Shown piece by piece: positions 4,750-11,171 of a DNA stretch of 24,870 nucleotides. The stretch's first letter is position 1; each line of letters starts with the position of its first letter. Both the position numbers and the translations under genes were made by a program. The DNA lies in the IMG/VR virus record IMGVR_UViG_3300012919_000038, positions 1 to 24,870 of that record; one strand, 5' to 3'. Below the pieces are notes generated by a model. It did no database searches, was not told the origin of the DNA, and saw only the letters and a program-made list of their open reading frames with translations. This DNA is from a virus.

Positions 4750-5751
4750 CTAAATCCTGTGTTTGGAATCTGAAAAATATATATCTACATCTGATAGTTC
4801 TTTCTTTACGAAATCAAGCATCTCATTCTCTCCAGAGAATGAAATTATTTCATCGTTATTAATTAGTCTCCAAGTGTCTAAAGATCTCAAAACATCAACT
4901 TTATTAAGCACTAACTTATTAACAGCATTGACTGCTATCGATCTTTTCAAGTTTGACAAGTTCAAATAATTGCACTGTCTTGGACGTCCAGTGGTGGCGC
5001 CATACTCCTCGCCTGCCTCACGCATGCGAGCAAAAAATTCTCTCTCTTTCGGCTCGTCGATTGGCTCAAACTGTTTCGCGCCGACGTAGGTTTCATATAC
5101 CTTGCCCACTCCCCATACATCCTCAACTGAGTTGTGTGGAATACCATTGAGCAAGGCACCAGCGACTCCGCAGTGGCTTGAAGTTACATAGGGGTAGTCT
5201 CCCCAGTCGATATCCAACTCAAAACCTTGTGCGCCTTCACATAGAATGTTGACACTACAGGGGATACTATAGAATTCCTCATATAAATCAATTAGATATG
5301 GCTTTAGAGCGGAAACATCCTTTGCCTGTACACCAAGGCGAGCGTACTTGTCACGGTATGCTGGTCCGTTTCCTCTTTTGGTTGTGCCAATCTTCTTCTC
5401 TGAATGTTCCTCTTGAACATGAGCGTCGGAAATAACGTGAGTATTTTTGGCAATGAAAATCTTTCCCTTCGCATTAACTCCACCCTCTTCCAATTCCGCT
5501 AGTTCTTTAAAAAACTGTTCTACATTAACAACACAGCCAGGACCTATGATAGATTTAATACCATAAAATACACCTGCTGGTATGTGGTGTGTTACAAATT
5601 TACGACCCTCATGATAGATCGTATGTCCAGCGTTGCACCCGCCATTGAATCTTAAAACGTGCGTATAATCTTTGTATTTACACAAATAATGTGTAACTTT
5701 TCCCTTAGCCTCATCCCCATGTTGTAAACCAATAACTACGTCCGCACGCAT
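4750..5751 (-). CDS. purA: adenylosuccinate synthetase (PurA-type), 333 aa
   Basis: PurA joins IMP and aspartate with GTP, the committed step to AMP. Visible motifs are GLQHGDEAKGK (8-18, with the catalytic-type Asp13), NAGHT (40-44, His43), IGTTKRGNGP (121-130), EGAQG then YPYVTSS (172-192), GATTGRPR (251-258) and guanine-recognition NKVD (283-286). At 333 residues it is nearer the short archaeal/viral form than the roughly 430-aa bacterial enzyme. The usual TRVGAGPFPTE segment is replaced by TYVGAKQFEP (221-230), so substrate handling may differ. Asp13 is kept, arguing for PurA rather than the aminoadenine enzyme PurZ. ATG 5751 follows AAAAGGAG. Confidence 0.9.
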   Translation of the reverse strand: MRADVVIGLQHGDEAKGKVTHYLCKYKDYTHVLRFNGGCNAGHTIYHEGRKFVTHHIPAGVFYGIKSIIGPGCVVNVEQFFKELAELEEGGVNAKGKIFIAKNTHVISDAHVQEEHSEKKIGTTKRGNGPAYRDKYARLGVQAKDVSALKPYLIDLYEEFYSIPCSVNILCEGAQGFELDIDWGDYPYVTSSHCGVAGALLNGIPHNSVEDVWGVGKVYETYVGAKQFEPIDEPKEREFFARMREAGEEYGATTGRPRQCNYLNLSNLKRSIAVNAVNKLVLNKVDVLRSLDTWRLINNDEIISFSGENEMLDFVKKELSDVDIYFSDSKHRI

Positions 5752-5783
5752 TTAAACTCCTTTTGTATAAACCCCATTCCCAT
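5736..5783 (-). CDS. putative 15-aa leader ORF overlapping the purA start
   Basis: ATG 5783 follows AAGGAGG by 6 nt, the best ribosome-binding site in the area, and encodes MGMGFIQKEFKCVRT, ending inside purA (stop at 5738-5736). The purA ribosome-binding site lies inside this leader, so translation of the leader could open or block purA initiation. A 5-bp hairpin (GCCTC/GAGGC, 5789-5801) covers the leader's own ribosome-binding site. Expression is unproven. Confidence 0.4.
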   Translation of the reverse strand: MGMGFIQKEFKCVRT

Positions 5784-5816
5784 ATCCCGCCTCCTTGAGG
5801 CAACCACGCTACCAAT

Positions 5817-5825
5817 ATTATAGCA
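5817..5825 (-). promoter_or_regulatory. candidate extended -10 promoter for purA
   Basis: On the minus strand this reads TGCTATAAT, a perfect extended -10 element (TGnTATAAT). I see no good -35 hexamer, which extended -10 promoters can lack. Transcription would start near 5810, about 60 nt before purA, and no terminator is visible down to the tRNAs near 690, so it may drive purA and the MKVGDLV array. Confidence 0.5.
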
Positions 5826-5845
5826 ACAAAATCTAAAAAATAAAA

Positions 5846-6094
5846 CTATTTTTTTGATTGATAAAAAATACCCACTGTATATCTTTTGCTAAGTTCCTTG
5901 AGTTTTCTCTCAAGGTTTTTTGTCATCTTAAAATCAACTTCGACTTCTGTCTCCGGTAATTGATAAACAAAAACAGTCTTCAGATCATTACAAAAGTGAT
6001 GAAATTCAAACTGAGCATTGTATTCAACAAATACTTCAATCGCCTCTTCCTCAACAATTCTTTTAATATTCTCTAAGTCTGTTTTCTTTGACAT
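5846..6094 (-). CDS. hypothetical protein, 82 aa
   Basis: ATG 6094 starts MSKKTDLENIKRIVEEEAIE, followed by VFVEYNAQFEFHHFCNDL and a helix NLERKLKELSKRYTVG. The alternation suggests a small alpha/beta protein. It begins 14 nt after the 3' end of the tRNA-Lys gene, so its message is probably cut out of the tRNA transcript. No family recognised; the purA promoter region follows. Confidence 0.65.
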   Translation of the reverse strand: MSKKTDLENIKRIVEEEAIEVFVEYNAQFEFHHFCNDLKTVFVYQLPETEVEVDFKMTKNLERKLKELSKRYTVGIFYQSKK

Positions 6095-6107
6095 TTGTTT
6101 CTCTCAG

Positions 6108-6180
6108 TACCCCCTGTAGGGATCGAACCTACGACCTACGGATTAAGAGTCCGGTGCTCTATCAACTGAGCTAAGAGGGC
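6108..6180 (-). tRNA. tRNA-Lys (CTT anticodon)
   Basis: Cloverleaf of 73 nt: acceptor GCCCTCT/AGGGGGT (first pair G-U), D stem GCTC/GAGC, anticodon loop CTCTTAA, T arm GTAGG/CCTAC, discriminator A. The anticodon stem CCGGA/TCCGT has a C-U mismatch at its outer end. The genome reads CTG after the discriminator, so CCA must be added after transcription. Confidence 0.88.
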
Positions 6181-6185
6181 ATATA

Positions 6186-6260
6186 TGGTAGTCTCACGGG
6201 GAATCGAACCCCGGCTACCGGGATGAAAGCCCGGTGTTCTAACCACTAAACTATGAGACC
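6186..6260 (-). tRNA. tRNA-Glu (TTC anticodon)
   Basis: Cloverleaf of 75 nt with CCA encoded: acceptor GGTCTCA/TGAGACT (first pair G-U), anticodon stem CCGGG/CCCGG with loop CTTTCAT, T arm CGGGG/CCCCG. It lies 5 nt upstream of tRNA-Lys. Confidence 0.92.
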
Positions 6261-6304
6261 GTACATATTATATTATAATAACACGCTGGCAACAGTAAAG
6301 TTTT

Positions 6305-6415
6305 TTAAATGAAAACTTCACTTGCGGCATAAGCAATTGCAGAAAAAGAAACAATAGCTAAAATAATTGCCATAACATATTCTGCTTTCTCTATATCTCT
6401 TTTAAATTTATTCAT
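6305..6415 (-). CDS. single-pass membrane micro-protein, 36 aa
   Basis: ATG 6415 shares its A with the preceding TAA stop (TAATG), so translation is coupled. The charged start MNKFKRDIEKAEY is followed by one hydrophobic span VMAIILAIVSFSAIAYA and a short tail ASEVFI. This layout, a charged cytosolic end plus one helix, is common among phage membrane micro-proteins, including some holin-like ones. Function unknown. Confidence 0.6.
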   Translation of the reverse strand: MNKFKRDIEKAEYVMAIILAIVSFSAIAYAASEVFI

Positions 6416-7620
6416 TAATCAACCTTTTCAAACCTTTCATCTAAATGATTCCATTCCCATGCTTCTGTATCGTGACCATCAACCTCAATCTGTCTGGTAA
6501 AAACAATCTTAACAACACATGGCATGCCATACGGTAAACTTAAGTATAAATTACGTTTCCTTAAATTCTCTATCCATTCTTTTCTGCGCTTTTCAATAGT
6601 CTTTAAACTGGTAGCCTTGTCGCCTGGATGCACGAGAAGCTCGATCTGAGTGTATTGTTTAAGACCTGCCTCGATTCTCTGTTGCAACTCTTGGGTCATC
6701 CTGTGCGTTAGCATTTGATATGTAGTAGCGTACGCGATTTGTAGACGTGGATCATTTTGACTTTCTTTATTTGCATCGGGATCCCAGCGCTCATTATTCT
6801 TTTTAAAGTGTTGTGACCAAATTTTAGATTGCAATTGCTCGTCTTTTGGCATAGGCACAACCGCACCATACCTTTCATTAAAAGCCTGATTTATTGCTGC
6901 GCCTTTTCTTTGTTTTGTTTCTGATTTGTTCTCAGAAAGCCACTCTAAACCCCACTCTCTCTGAGCTGGAAAATCAAAAGAACTCAACTCTTCATTAACT
7001 TCCTTCTCCAATTCATATGCAACTTTTAACTGAATTGCTAAATCTTCTACCGATTCTTTCTCCGTCTCATCACCAGTTTGTTTGTTTGATTTGATTGATA
7101 TCTTGTGCATATGCACTCTTAGATGATCTTTTGAGATAGGACGTCCAGTTGAAACATCATATTCACCAACAATTATGGCTGGAGATTCAAGCTGCATACC
7201 TTCCGCTTGTCCTTTCACATGTGCAAAGGCCCTATGATTACCGACAGCGGGATAAAAAATATTATCAAATTCCATGCCGATCGAAGGTCGCTTTTGTTTT
7301 TCTCCCACTTCATAAAATCTTTCGTAAAGCTCCTTAACTTTTGAAGGATCATGACGATAGGCCCGACATTGCGCGTTGGTGATCAAGGGATTAGTGCCAA
7401 TCTCTGAAATATCGTATAGCCTTTCAGAAAAATTGTAGTTCGGCTCGAAACGCACTGAAAGATTATTGTTTCGAATATAGTCCCAAATTTCAATTTGGCG
7501 GCTGTCGCCGTGATCTTGAGATGGATCTTGATATCCAGCCTTGTGAATGTCAAAGGCAGCGTTTTTATAATATTGAGCACGATTTACATTATAATTTGTT
7601 TTTAGTTTTAATTTATTCAT
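6415..7620 (-). CDS. ParB/sulfiredoxin-like domain protein, 401 aa
   Basis: Residues about 70-155 resemble the ParB N-terminal nuclease-like fold: NPLITNAQCRAYRHD, a helix with ELYERFYEVG, then YPAVGNHRAFAHVKG (GNHR at 127-130, where ParB has a GxRR/GNHR-type box) and ESPAIIV. The remainder is charged and helical, and ends WEWNHLDERFEKVD. In phages such domains occur in partition-like proteins, DNA-modifying enzymes and nucleases; I cannot choose. The start ATG 7620 has no good Shine-Dalgarno sequence (a GGAG is about 14 nt away). It follows tRNA-Arg. Confidence 0.6.
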   Translation of the reverse strand: MNKLKLKTNYNVNRAQYYKNAAFDIHKAGYQDPSQDHGDSRQIEIWDYIRNNNLSVRFEPNYNFSERLYDISEIGTNPLITNAQCRAYRHDPSKVKELYERFYEVGEKQKRPSIGMEFDNIFYPAVGNHRAFAHVKGQAEGMQLESPAIIVGEYDVSTGRPISKDHLRVHMHKISIKSNKQTGDETEKESVEDLAIQLKVAYELEKEVNEELSSFDFPAQREWGLEWLSENKSETKQRKGAAINQAFNERYGAVVPMPKDEQLQSKIWSQHFKKNNERWDPDANKESQNDPRLQIAYATTYQMLTHRMTQELQQRIEAGLKQYTQIELLVHPGDKATSLKTIEKRRKEWIENLRKRNLYLSLPYGMPCVVKIVFTRQIEVDGHDTEAWEWNHLDERFEKVD

Positions 7621-7660
7621 ATTAATATTATAATCTCCGTTTTTAGAAAGTAAAGTTATT

Positions 7661-7737
7661 TGGCACGCCCGACAGGATTCGAACCTGTGACCCTCGGCTT
7701 AGAAGGCCGATGCTCTATCCAGCTGAGCTACGGGCGC
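7661..7737 (-). tRNA. tRNA-Arg (TCT anticodon)
   Basis: Cloverleaf of 77 nt with CCA encoded: acceptor GCGCCCG/CGGGCGT, D stem GCTC/GAGC, anticodon stem TCGGC/GCCGA with loop CTTCTAA, T arm ACAGG/CCTGT, discriminator G. It reads AGA, a codon often rare in bacteria and frequent in AT-rich phages. Confidence 0.93.
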
Positions 7738-7741
7738 TTAG

Positions 7742-8011
7742 TTATTCTTCGTCGGTTATGAGTACTTCGTAAATAAGAGGAGGCTCACTTCTATAATGTA
7801 CAGTTTTAAAATGAGTCCATTTTGATTCAGGTTTGTGTCTTACTTTGGATGCTGACTCCTTCACAGAAATATATAAGTTGCCACACTGGCAATATCCTTT
7901 GTAAACATTCATCAAAGTATCGTCACCACAAAAATTACATTCAATTACCGTTCGATAAAGAGGAACATATTCTTCCTCTACTTCCTCTTCGTGATTGAAA
8001 CCGATGCCCAT
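7742..8011 (-). CDS. zinc-ribbon protein, 89 aa
   Basis: ATG 8011 starts MGIGFNHEEEVEEEYVPLYR. Four Cys occur as CNFCGDD and CQCGN, about 17 residues apart, a zinc-ribbon arrangement. The remainder is VKESASKVRHKPESKWTHFK and a tail ending LITDEE. The frame is open upstream, but those codons lie in the tRNA-Asn gene and are rejected as a start. Nucleic-acid or protein binding is plausible; no family named. Confidence 0.7.
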   Translation of the reverse strand: MGIGFNHEEEVEEEYVPLYRTVIECNFCGDDTLMNVYKGYCQCGNLYISVKESASKVRHKPESKWTHFKTVHYRSEPPLIYEVLITDEE

Positions 8012-8043
8012 ACAGTATATAGACCCTAAAGTATTAAAAAATG

Positions 8044-8116
8044 CTGCGCAGACAGGGCTCGAACCTGTGACCCGGCGGTTAACAGCCGCCTGCTCTACCA
8101 ACTGAGCTACTGCGCA
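8044..8116 (-). tRNA. tRNA-Asn (GTT anticodon)
   Basis: Cloverleaf of 73 nt: acceptor TGCGCAG/CTGCGCA, D stem GCTC/GAGC, anticodon stem GGCGG/CCGCC with loop CTGTTAA, T arm ACAGG/CCTGT, discriminator G. No CCA is encoded; the next bases are CAT. Confidence 0.92.
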
Positions 8117-8120
8117 TTAC

Positions 8121-8197
8121 TGGAGCCTCCTCACGGATTCGAACCGTGGACCTGATGATTACAAATCAACTGCTCTGGCCATCTGAGCTAAGGAGGC
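8121..8197 (-). tRNA. tRNA-Thr (TGT anticodon)
   Basis: Cloverleaf of 77 nt with CCA encoded: acceptor GCCTCCT/AGGAGGC, D stem GCTC/GAGC, anticodon loop TTTGTAA, T arm CACGG/CCGTG, discriminator T. The anticodon stem GTTGA/TCATC has one T-T mismatch. It lies 4 nt upstream of tRNA-Asn. Confidence 0.9.
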
Positions 8198-8202
8198 AGT
8201 CT

Positions 8203-8334
8203 TTAATTTGTTATCAAATAAACTGACAGCGAGACAATCCAGCCTGACATGATCAAAGTCAAAAGCATTGTGTCTGCTGATCTTTCTGTCGTTTTGTAGT
8301 TAAATGTCTTTTTATACCATTGGCTGAATTTCAT
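8203..8334 (-). CDS. single-pass membrane micro-protein, 43 aa
   Basis: ATG 8334 follows GGAG by 6 nt. The protein has a basic start MKFSQWYKKTFNYKTTERS and one membrane span MLLTLIMSGWIVSLSVYLI, ending TN. It ends 6 nt before tRNA-Thr. Architecture resembles the 36-aa protein at 6305-6415 (charged N-terminus, single helix, next to tRNAs), but the sequences are not obviously related. Confidence 0.62.
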   Translation of the reverse strand: MKFSQWYKKTFNYKTTERSADTMLLTLIMSGWIVSLSVYLITN

Positions 8335-8350
8335 TTTGTCTCCGTTCGTG

Positions 8351-8605
8351 TTATTTAAAATCTGGGGTTGGTATACAAGTTTCTGGATCTATTGTAACCA
8401 TATTATTTTTATGCGCTTCAATAAATCTTTCGGCTGCTTTTTTGTTGCGAAAGTTTGTGAGATAAACTAACTTTTCTTTTATTCTAAGTATAACCTCGTA
8501 ACACCCATGTCTGACGTGGTTAATTATATAGTTATTTGCCTCTTCGTTTTCTTTTAGTTTTTTAAGACCCTTGGGTTTTTTTCTAAATCCTGTTCTGCGT
8601 GCCAT
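8351..8605 (-). CDS. small basic protein, AP2-like DNA-binding possible, 84 aa
   Basis: The start MARRTGFRKKPKGLKKLKEN is strongly basic. The core CYEVILRIKEKLVYL followed by NKKAAERFIEAHKNN looks like a three-strand sheet plus helix, as in AP2/integrase-type DNA-binding domains, but the match is weak. It starts 3 nt after uvsE ends, so it is cotranscribed with the repair gene. Function unproven. Confidence 0.65.
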   Translation of the reverse strand: MARRTGFRKKPKGLKKLKENEEANNYIINHVRHGCYEVILRIKEKLVYLTNFRNKKAAERFIEAHKNNMVTIDPETCIPTPDFK

Positions 8606-8608
8606 GAT

Positions 8609-9529
8609 TTAATAATAATCACGACGGTAATTTAGTAAAGCCAATTCTTTGCTCTTAGCCTCAATCATGATATCAACATCCAAACCATAAGTATTAATCT
8701 CGTCGACAATCATATCGGAATGTGCATTAGGCCTGATCTTTGGATCTTGTTTCTCGCGTGAACGAGACTCTGAATAGTGTACAACTGGCTTGATGTCACC
8801 CCAAGTCATTGCTGCCATAAGCAAAGCCTCTTCTTGGTCAATACCGCCAGTACAAAAAGTATGATGATGTAAATCGTGAACAATAGGTATTCCAATCTTC
8901 TGATATACCTCTTCGTACAACTCTTTGGTAGAGTACAAACTAGCTTTGTCATCATTCTCAACAGTCAAGCGAGACTTGGCAGCTTCAGATAATCGGTGAT
9001 AGTTGCGATTGAAATTAGCTAGCGCCATTGGCTTGTCGTTATAGTGCGCGCCGACGTGAATGTTTAGCTTGTTGTACGGAGTGCGCGAAAGGCCAAGCAT
9101 ATCAAAAAGCTCACCGTGCGTATCTAGATCACGAATAGTGTTGAGTACAACTTGCTCATTGGGCGATGTAAGTTTGTTGAATGGGCCAGGATGTGAAGTA
9201 ATTCGATGGCCATGGTCGTCGATAAAGTCACCCGCATCTTGCAGCGCATCGCAAATGGCTTCGAAGTCTGGCAAGTCAGACAGTTTGTACTCAGAAGACC
9301 ACGGAAAAATATCTGATGATATACGAAAGAAACGAATGTCATGCTTTTCATTCCACTTAAGAATCGTAAGCAGGTCGAGACAGTTCTGTAATGCCAGTTC
9401 AGAAGCATAAGGCAAGCCTTTGGCCTTGAACGTTCGTTTGATCATTGATCGATTAGTTGTGATACGTTTAGATTTAGGTTGCTCGGAGAGCGTCATATTA
9501 ATGCAGGCATAGCCTAGGTTGTTTTTCAT
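8609..9529 (-). CDS. uvsE: UV-damage endonuclease (UvsE/UVDE family), 306 aa
   Basis: UVDE is a TIM-barrel metal-dependent nuclease that nicks DNA 5' of UV photoproducts. Motifs in order: LGYACINMTL (5-14), FRISSDIFPWSS (68-79), HPGPFNKL (113-120), LNIHVG (155-160), ENDD (191-194), VHDLHHHTF (217-225), HYSESR (251-256), HSDM (270-273) and MIEAKSKELAL (288-298). These supply the His, Glu and Asp metal ligands and the active-site Lys. Length is normal for bacterial UvsE. ATG 9529 overlaps the preceding stop as ATGA and lacks its own Shine-Dalgarno sequence, so translation is probably coupled. Confidence 0.92.
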   Translation of the reverse strand: MKNNLGYACINMTLSEQPKSKRITTNRSMIKRTFKAKGLPYASELALQNCLDLLTILKWNEKHDIRFFRISSDIFPWSSEYKLSDLPDFEAICDALQDAGDFIDDHGHRITSHPGPFNKLTSPNEQVVLNTIRDLDTHGELFDMLGLSRTPYNKLNIHVGAHYNDKPMALANFNRNYHRLSEAAKSRLTVENDDKASLYSTKELYEEVYQKIGIPIVHDLHHHTFCTGGIDQEEALLMAAMTWGDIKPVVHYSESRSREKQDPKIRPNAHSDMIVDEINTYGLDVDIMIEAKSKELALLNYRRDYY

Positions 9530-9669
9530 ATGTCTATTATAATTACGCCACGGTTATCGTCTAGTTCTTCTTTCTCTTGCTCTTCTTGTTCCCTGGTTTT
9601 GCGAACATACTCTTCCCACTCAGGAGGAGGCAAGGGGATTTGAACGAACGGTCTCTCACTCTCCCCCAT
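9526..9669 (-). CDS. small acidic protein, 47 aa
   Basis: ATG 9669 follows GGAG by 7 nt. The protein starts MGESERPFVQIPLPPPEWEE and continues with a Glu/Lys/Gln-rich helix, then DDNRGVIIIDI. The stop overlaps the uvsE start as ATGA. Its start is 14 nt inside the previous gene. Not recognised; it may serve mainly to couple uvsE translation. Confidence 0.6.
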   Translation of the reverse strand: MGESERPFVQIPLPPPEWEEYVRKTREQEEQEKEELDDNRGVIIIDI

Positions 9670-9811
9670 TTTCTATCTCCTCTAAGATCCTCTTAAGTTC
9701 TTGATTTTCTTCGCGTAATTCATGAATCAAATCATTCATATCGTGAACAGTTAGAATTAAAATATCATATCTTTCTTTTAGATCTTCTAATTCTTGTTCA
9801 CGATGGCTCAT
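9656..9811 (-). CDS. small coiled-coil protein, 51 aa
   Basis: ATG 9811 follows AAGGAAG. MSHREQELEDLKERYDILIL and later DLIHELREENQELKRILEEI form one continuous heptad pattern, predicting a dimeric coiled coil, ending ENGGE. It overlaps the previous stop (ATGA-type) and the next start by 14 nt. No family recognised. Confidence 0.62.
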   Translation of the reverse strand: MSHREQELEDLKERYDILILTVHDMNDLIHELREENQELKRILEEIENGGE

Positions 9812-9987
9812 CTTCCTTGGCCCCTATAAGGTTTTTTGCGGCGGCGGGCGCGGTTTGGAGTAGTACCTGACCTGTGATTGTTGTAAAAGGTCTCGCCGCC
9901 GGAGTGTGGAGACCGAGTATAGACACCGCTACCCTGAGATGTCTTTTTTGGTGTATAGCTATTTCCTTTCGTATTAATCTTCGCCAT
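9808..9987 (-). CDS. small basic Gly/Ser-rich protein, 59 aa
   Basis: ATG 9987 follows AGGAG by 6 nt. The protein is MAKINTKGNSYTPKKTSQGS at its start, disordered in composition, and ends RARRRKKPYRGQGR. Such a tail suggests nucleic-acid or ribosome binding. It overlaps the deformylase gene end by 14 nt and the next start by 4 nt. Function unknown. Confidence 0.65.
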   Translation of the reverse strand: MAKINTKGNSYTPKKTSQGSGVYTRSPHSGGETFYNNHRSGTTPNRARRRKKPYRGQGR

Positions 9988-10420
9988 CTATTTCTCCTTT
10001 TTGTCTTTCATACATGGTGATACCATTCAAGTGATCTATTTCATGCTGCACACAGACGCACTCTAGCGCACTGTCTCTCGCACTAAAATACAACATAGTT
10101 GCATGGTTGTCAGCTTTCACAGCGATATCTGTGAATCTTTCAGTAACAATATAATCTCCAGGGAAAGAAAGACAACCCTCTTTAAACAAAAACTTTCCAA
10201 AATGGCCAGCAATTTTTGGATTTACCAAAACAATCGGCTTGTTAACGTTCACAACACATACTCTTTTGTTGATTCCGATTTGATTTGCCGCCAATCCGAC
10301 ACCATTTTTGTGACCAGATAGCGCACTAAGCAAAATCTTTCCTATGCGCTCTCCTTCCTCCGGGGACGCTTTGACGCACGGCTTTTCAAGTCGTGTCTTA
10401 TTTGTAATTAAGTTATACAT
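9974..10420 (-). CDS. def: peptide deformylase, 148 aa
   Basis: It removes the formyl group from nascent proteins. All three diagnostic motifs are intact: GVGLAANQIG (40-49), EGCLSFP (81-87, metal ligand Cys83) and QHEIDH (125-130, ligands His126 and His130, catalytic Glu127). It is shorter than most bacterial deformylases because the C-terminal helix is reduced, as in other phage versions. ATG 10420 is 10 nt from the PAP2 gene. In phages it may keep pace with heavy virion-protein synthesis or act on particular host proteins. Confidence 0.95.
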   Translation of the reverse strand: MYNLITNKTRLEKPCVKASPEEGERIGKILLSALSGHKNGVGLAANQIGINKRVCVVNVNKPIVLVNPKIAGHFGKFLFKEGCLSFPGDYIVTERFTDIAVKADNHATMLYFSARDSALECVCVQHEIDHLNGITMYERQKGEIDGED

Positions 10421-10430
10421 CTTTATTTAA

Positions 10431-11051
10431 CTAGGACTTAGACATCAGTCTCGTCCTTACAAAAGCCGCAGAAACATAAAAACTTATGTAAGCTAGTGTA
10501 ATTCCAGATATAACATCTATCAAATAATGTTGCTTTAGAGTCAGAGTTGACAAAGCAATGCCTATAGCCCACAAAAGGTATAAGGCCTTGAGACCCTCCA
10601 CTCGACTAGCTAACCTAGTCTTTATGGCCCCTAAAAACATAATCCATGCAAATGTAACATGACCAGATGGAAAAGTGTTATGAGACGCATCTATCTTCCT
10701 AGTTAAATGCACTAGTGCTTCCGATATTGTATTGACCTCAAACTCTGGTCTGGGATAAAAACTCGGAAAACACAAATAAGATATATTCAAAACTACGGTT
10801 GCAATTGCGCATGCCCAAAAAGTTGTGATAAATAACTGCCGAGCCTGCACTAGCGAAAACATCGTTAATAATATAACAGGGAGTATGCTATGGTATATCC
10901 ATATGTGCTGTGGCATGAAAGGTATTGCCAAGTCAAATTGCGTTATAAAATCAAACTCATGCGTGGTGACTATGGCTTGGATAAAGATATACATACTGAT
11001 ATAAGATACCAGCACTAGTGAGATATATTTAGCCTTTTCATATCTCGGCAT
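10431..11051 (-). CDS. PAP2-superfamily membrane phosphatase, 206 aa
   Basis: An integral membrane protein with about five or six hydrophobic spans. The PAP2 phosphatase motifs are present: PRP (100-102), PSGH (128-131) and LKQHYLIDV (172-180, His175 and Asp179). The MPQHIWIYHS segment (46-55) recalls the AUR1/inositol-phosphoceramide-synthase-like branch. Likely substrates are phospholipids, undecaprenyl pyrophosphate or similar; the sequence does not decide. The start is ATG 11051, with AGGA about 10 nt upstream. Unusual cargo for a phage; it lies between hsp20 and def. Confidence 0.85.
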   Translation of the reverse strand: MPRYEKAKYISLVLVSYISMYIFIQAIVTTHEFDFITQFDLAIPFMPQHIWIYHSILPVILLTMFSLVQARQLFITTFWACAIATVVLNISYLCFPSFYPRPEFEVNTISEALVHLTRKIDASHNTFPSGHVTFAWIMFLGAIKTRLASRVEGLKALYLLWAIGIALSTLTLKQHYLIDVISGITLAYISFYVSAAFVRTRLMSKS

Positions 11052-11130
11052 ATATGGTTCTTCCTTGTAACCAAAAGAACAGGTGCACCTGCTTACTTAT
11101 AAGTATACTTTCTTATCGCAAAAAGTAAAT

Positions 11131-11157
11131 AAAAAAGGAAGCCGAAACTTCCTTTTA
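11131..11157 (-). terminator. rho-independent terminator after hsp20
   Basis: On the minus strand AAAAGGAAG, a 6-nt loop and CTTCCTTTT form a 9-bp stem, followed by a T-run. It starts 15 nt after the hsp20 stop and separates hsp20 from the PAP2-def-uvsE genes. The plus-strand reading also ends in T's, so it may work both ways. Confidence 0.75.
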
Positions 11158-11171
11158 TGAGATTTACAAAT

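Noticed and set aside
4750-5751. PurZ and an aminoadenine (Z) genome
   Set aside because: The catalytic-type Asp13 is kept and no datZ-, mazZ- or dpoZ-like gene is visible; the polymerase here is DnaE-type.
8012-8101. N-terminal extension of the zinc-ribbon gene at 7742
   Set aside because: It lies largely inside tRNA-Asn and has the sequence flavour of a translated tRNA; ATG 8011 is the natural start.
9060-9410. Plus-strand 116-aa frame
   Set aside because: It is antisense to the well-conserved uvsE gene and has no motif of its own.
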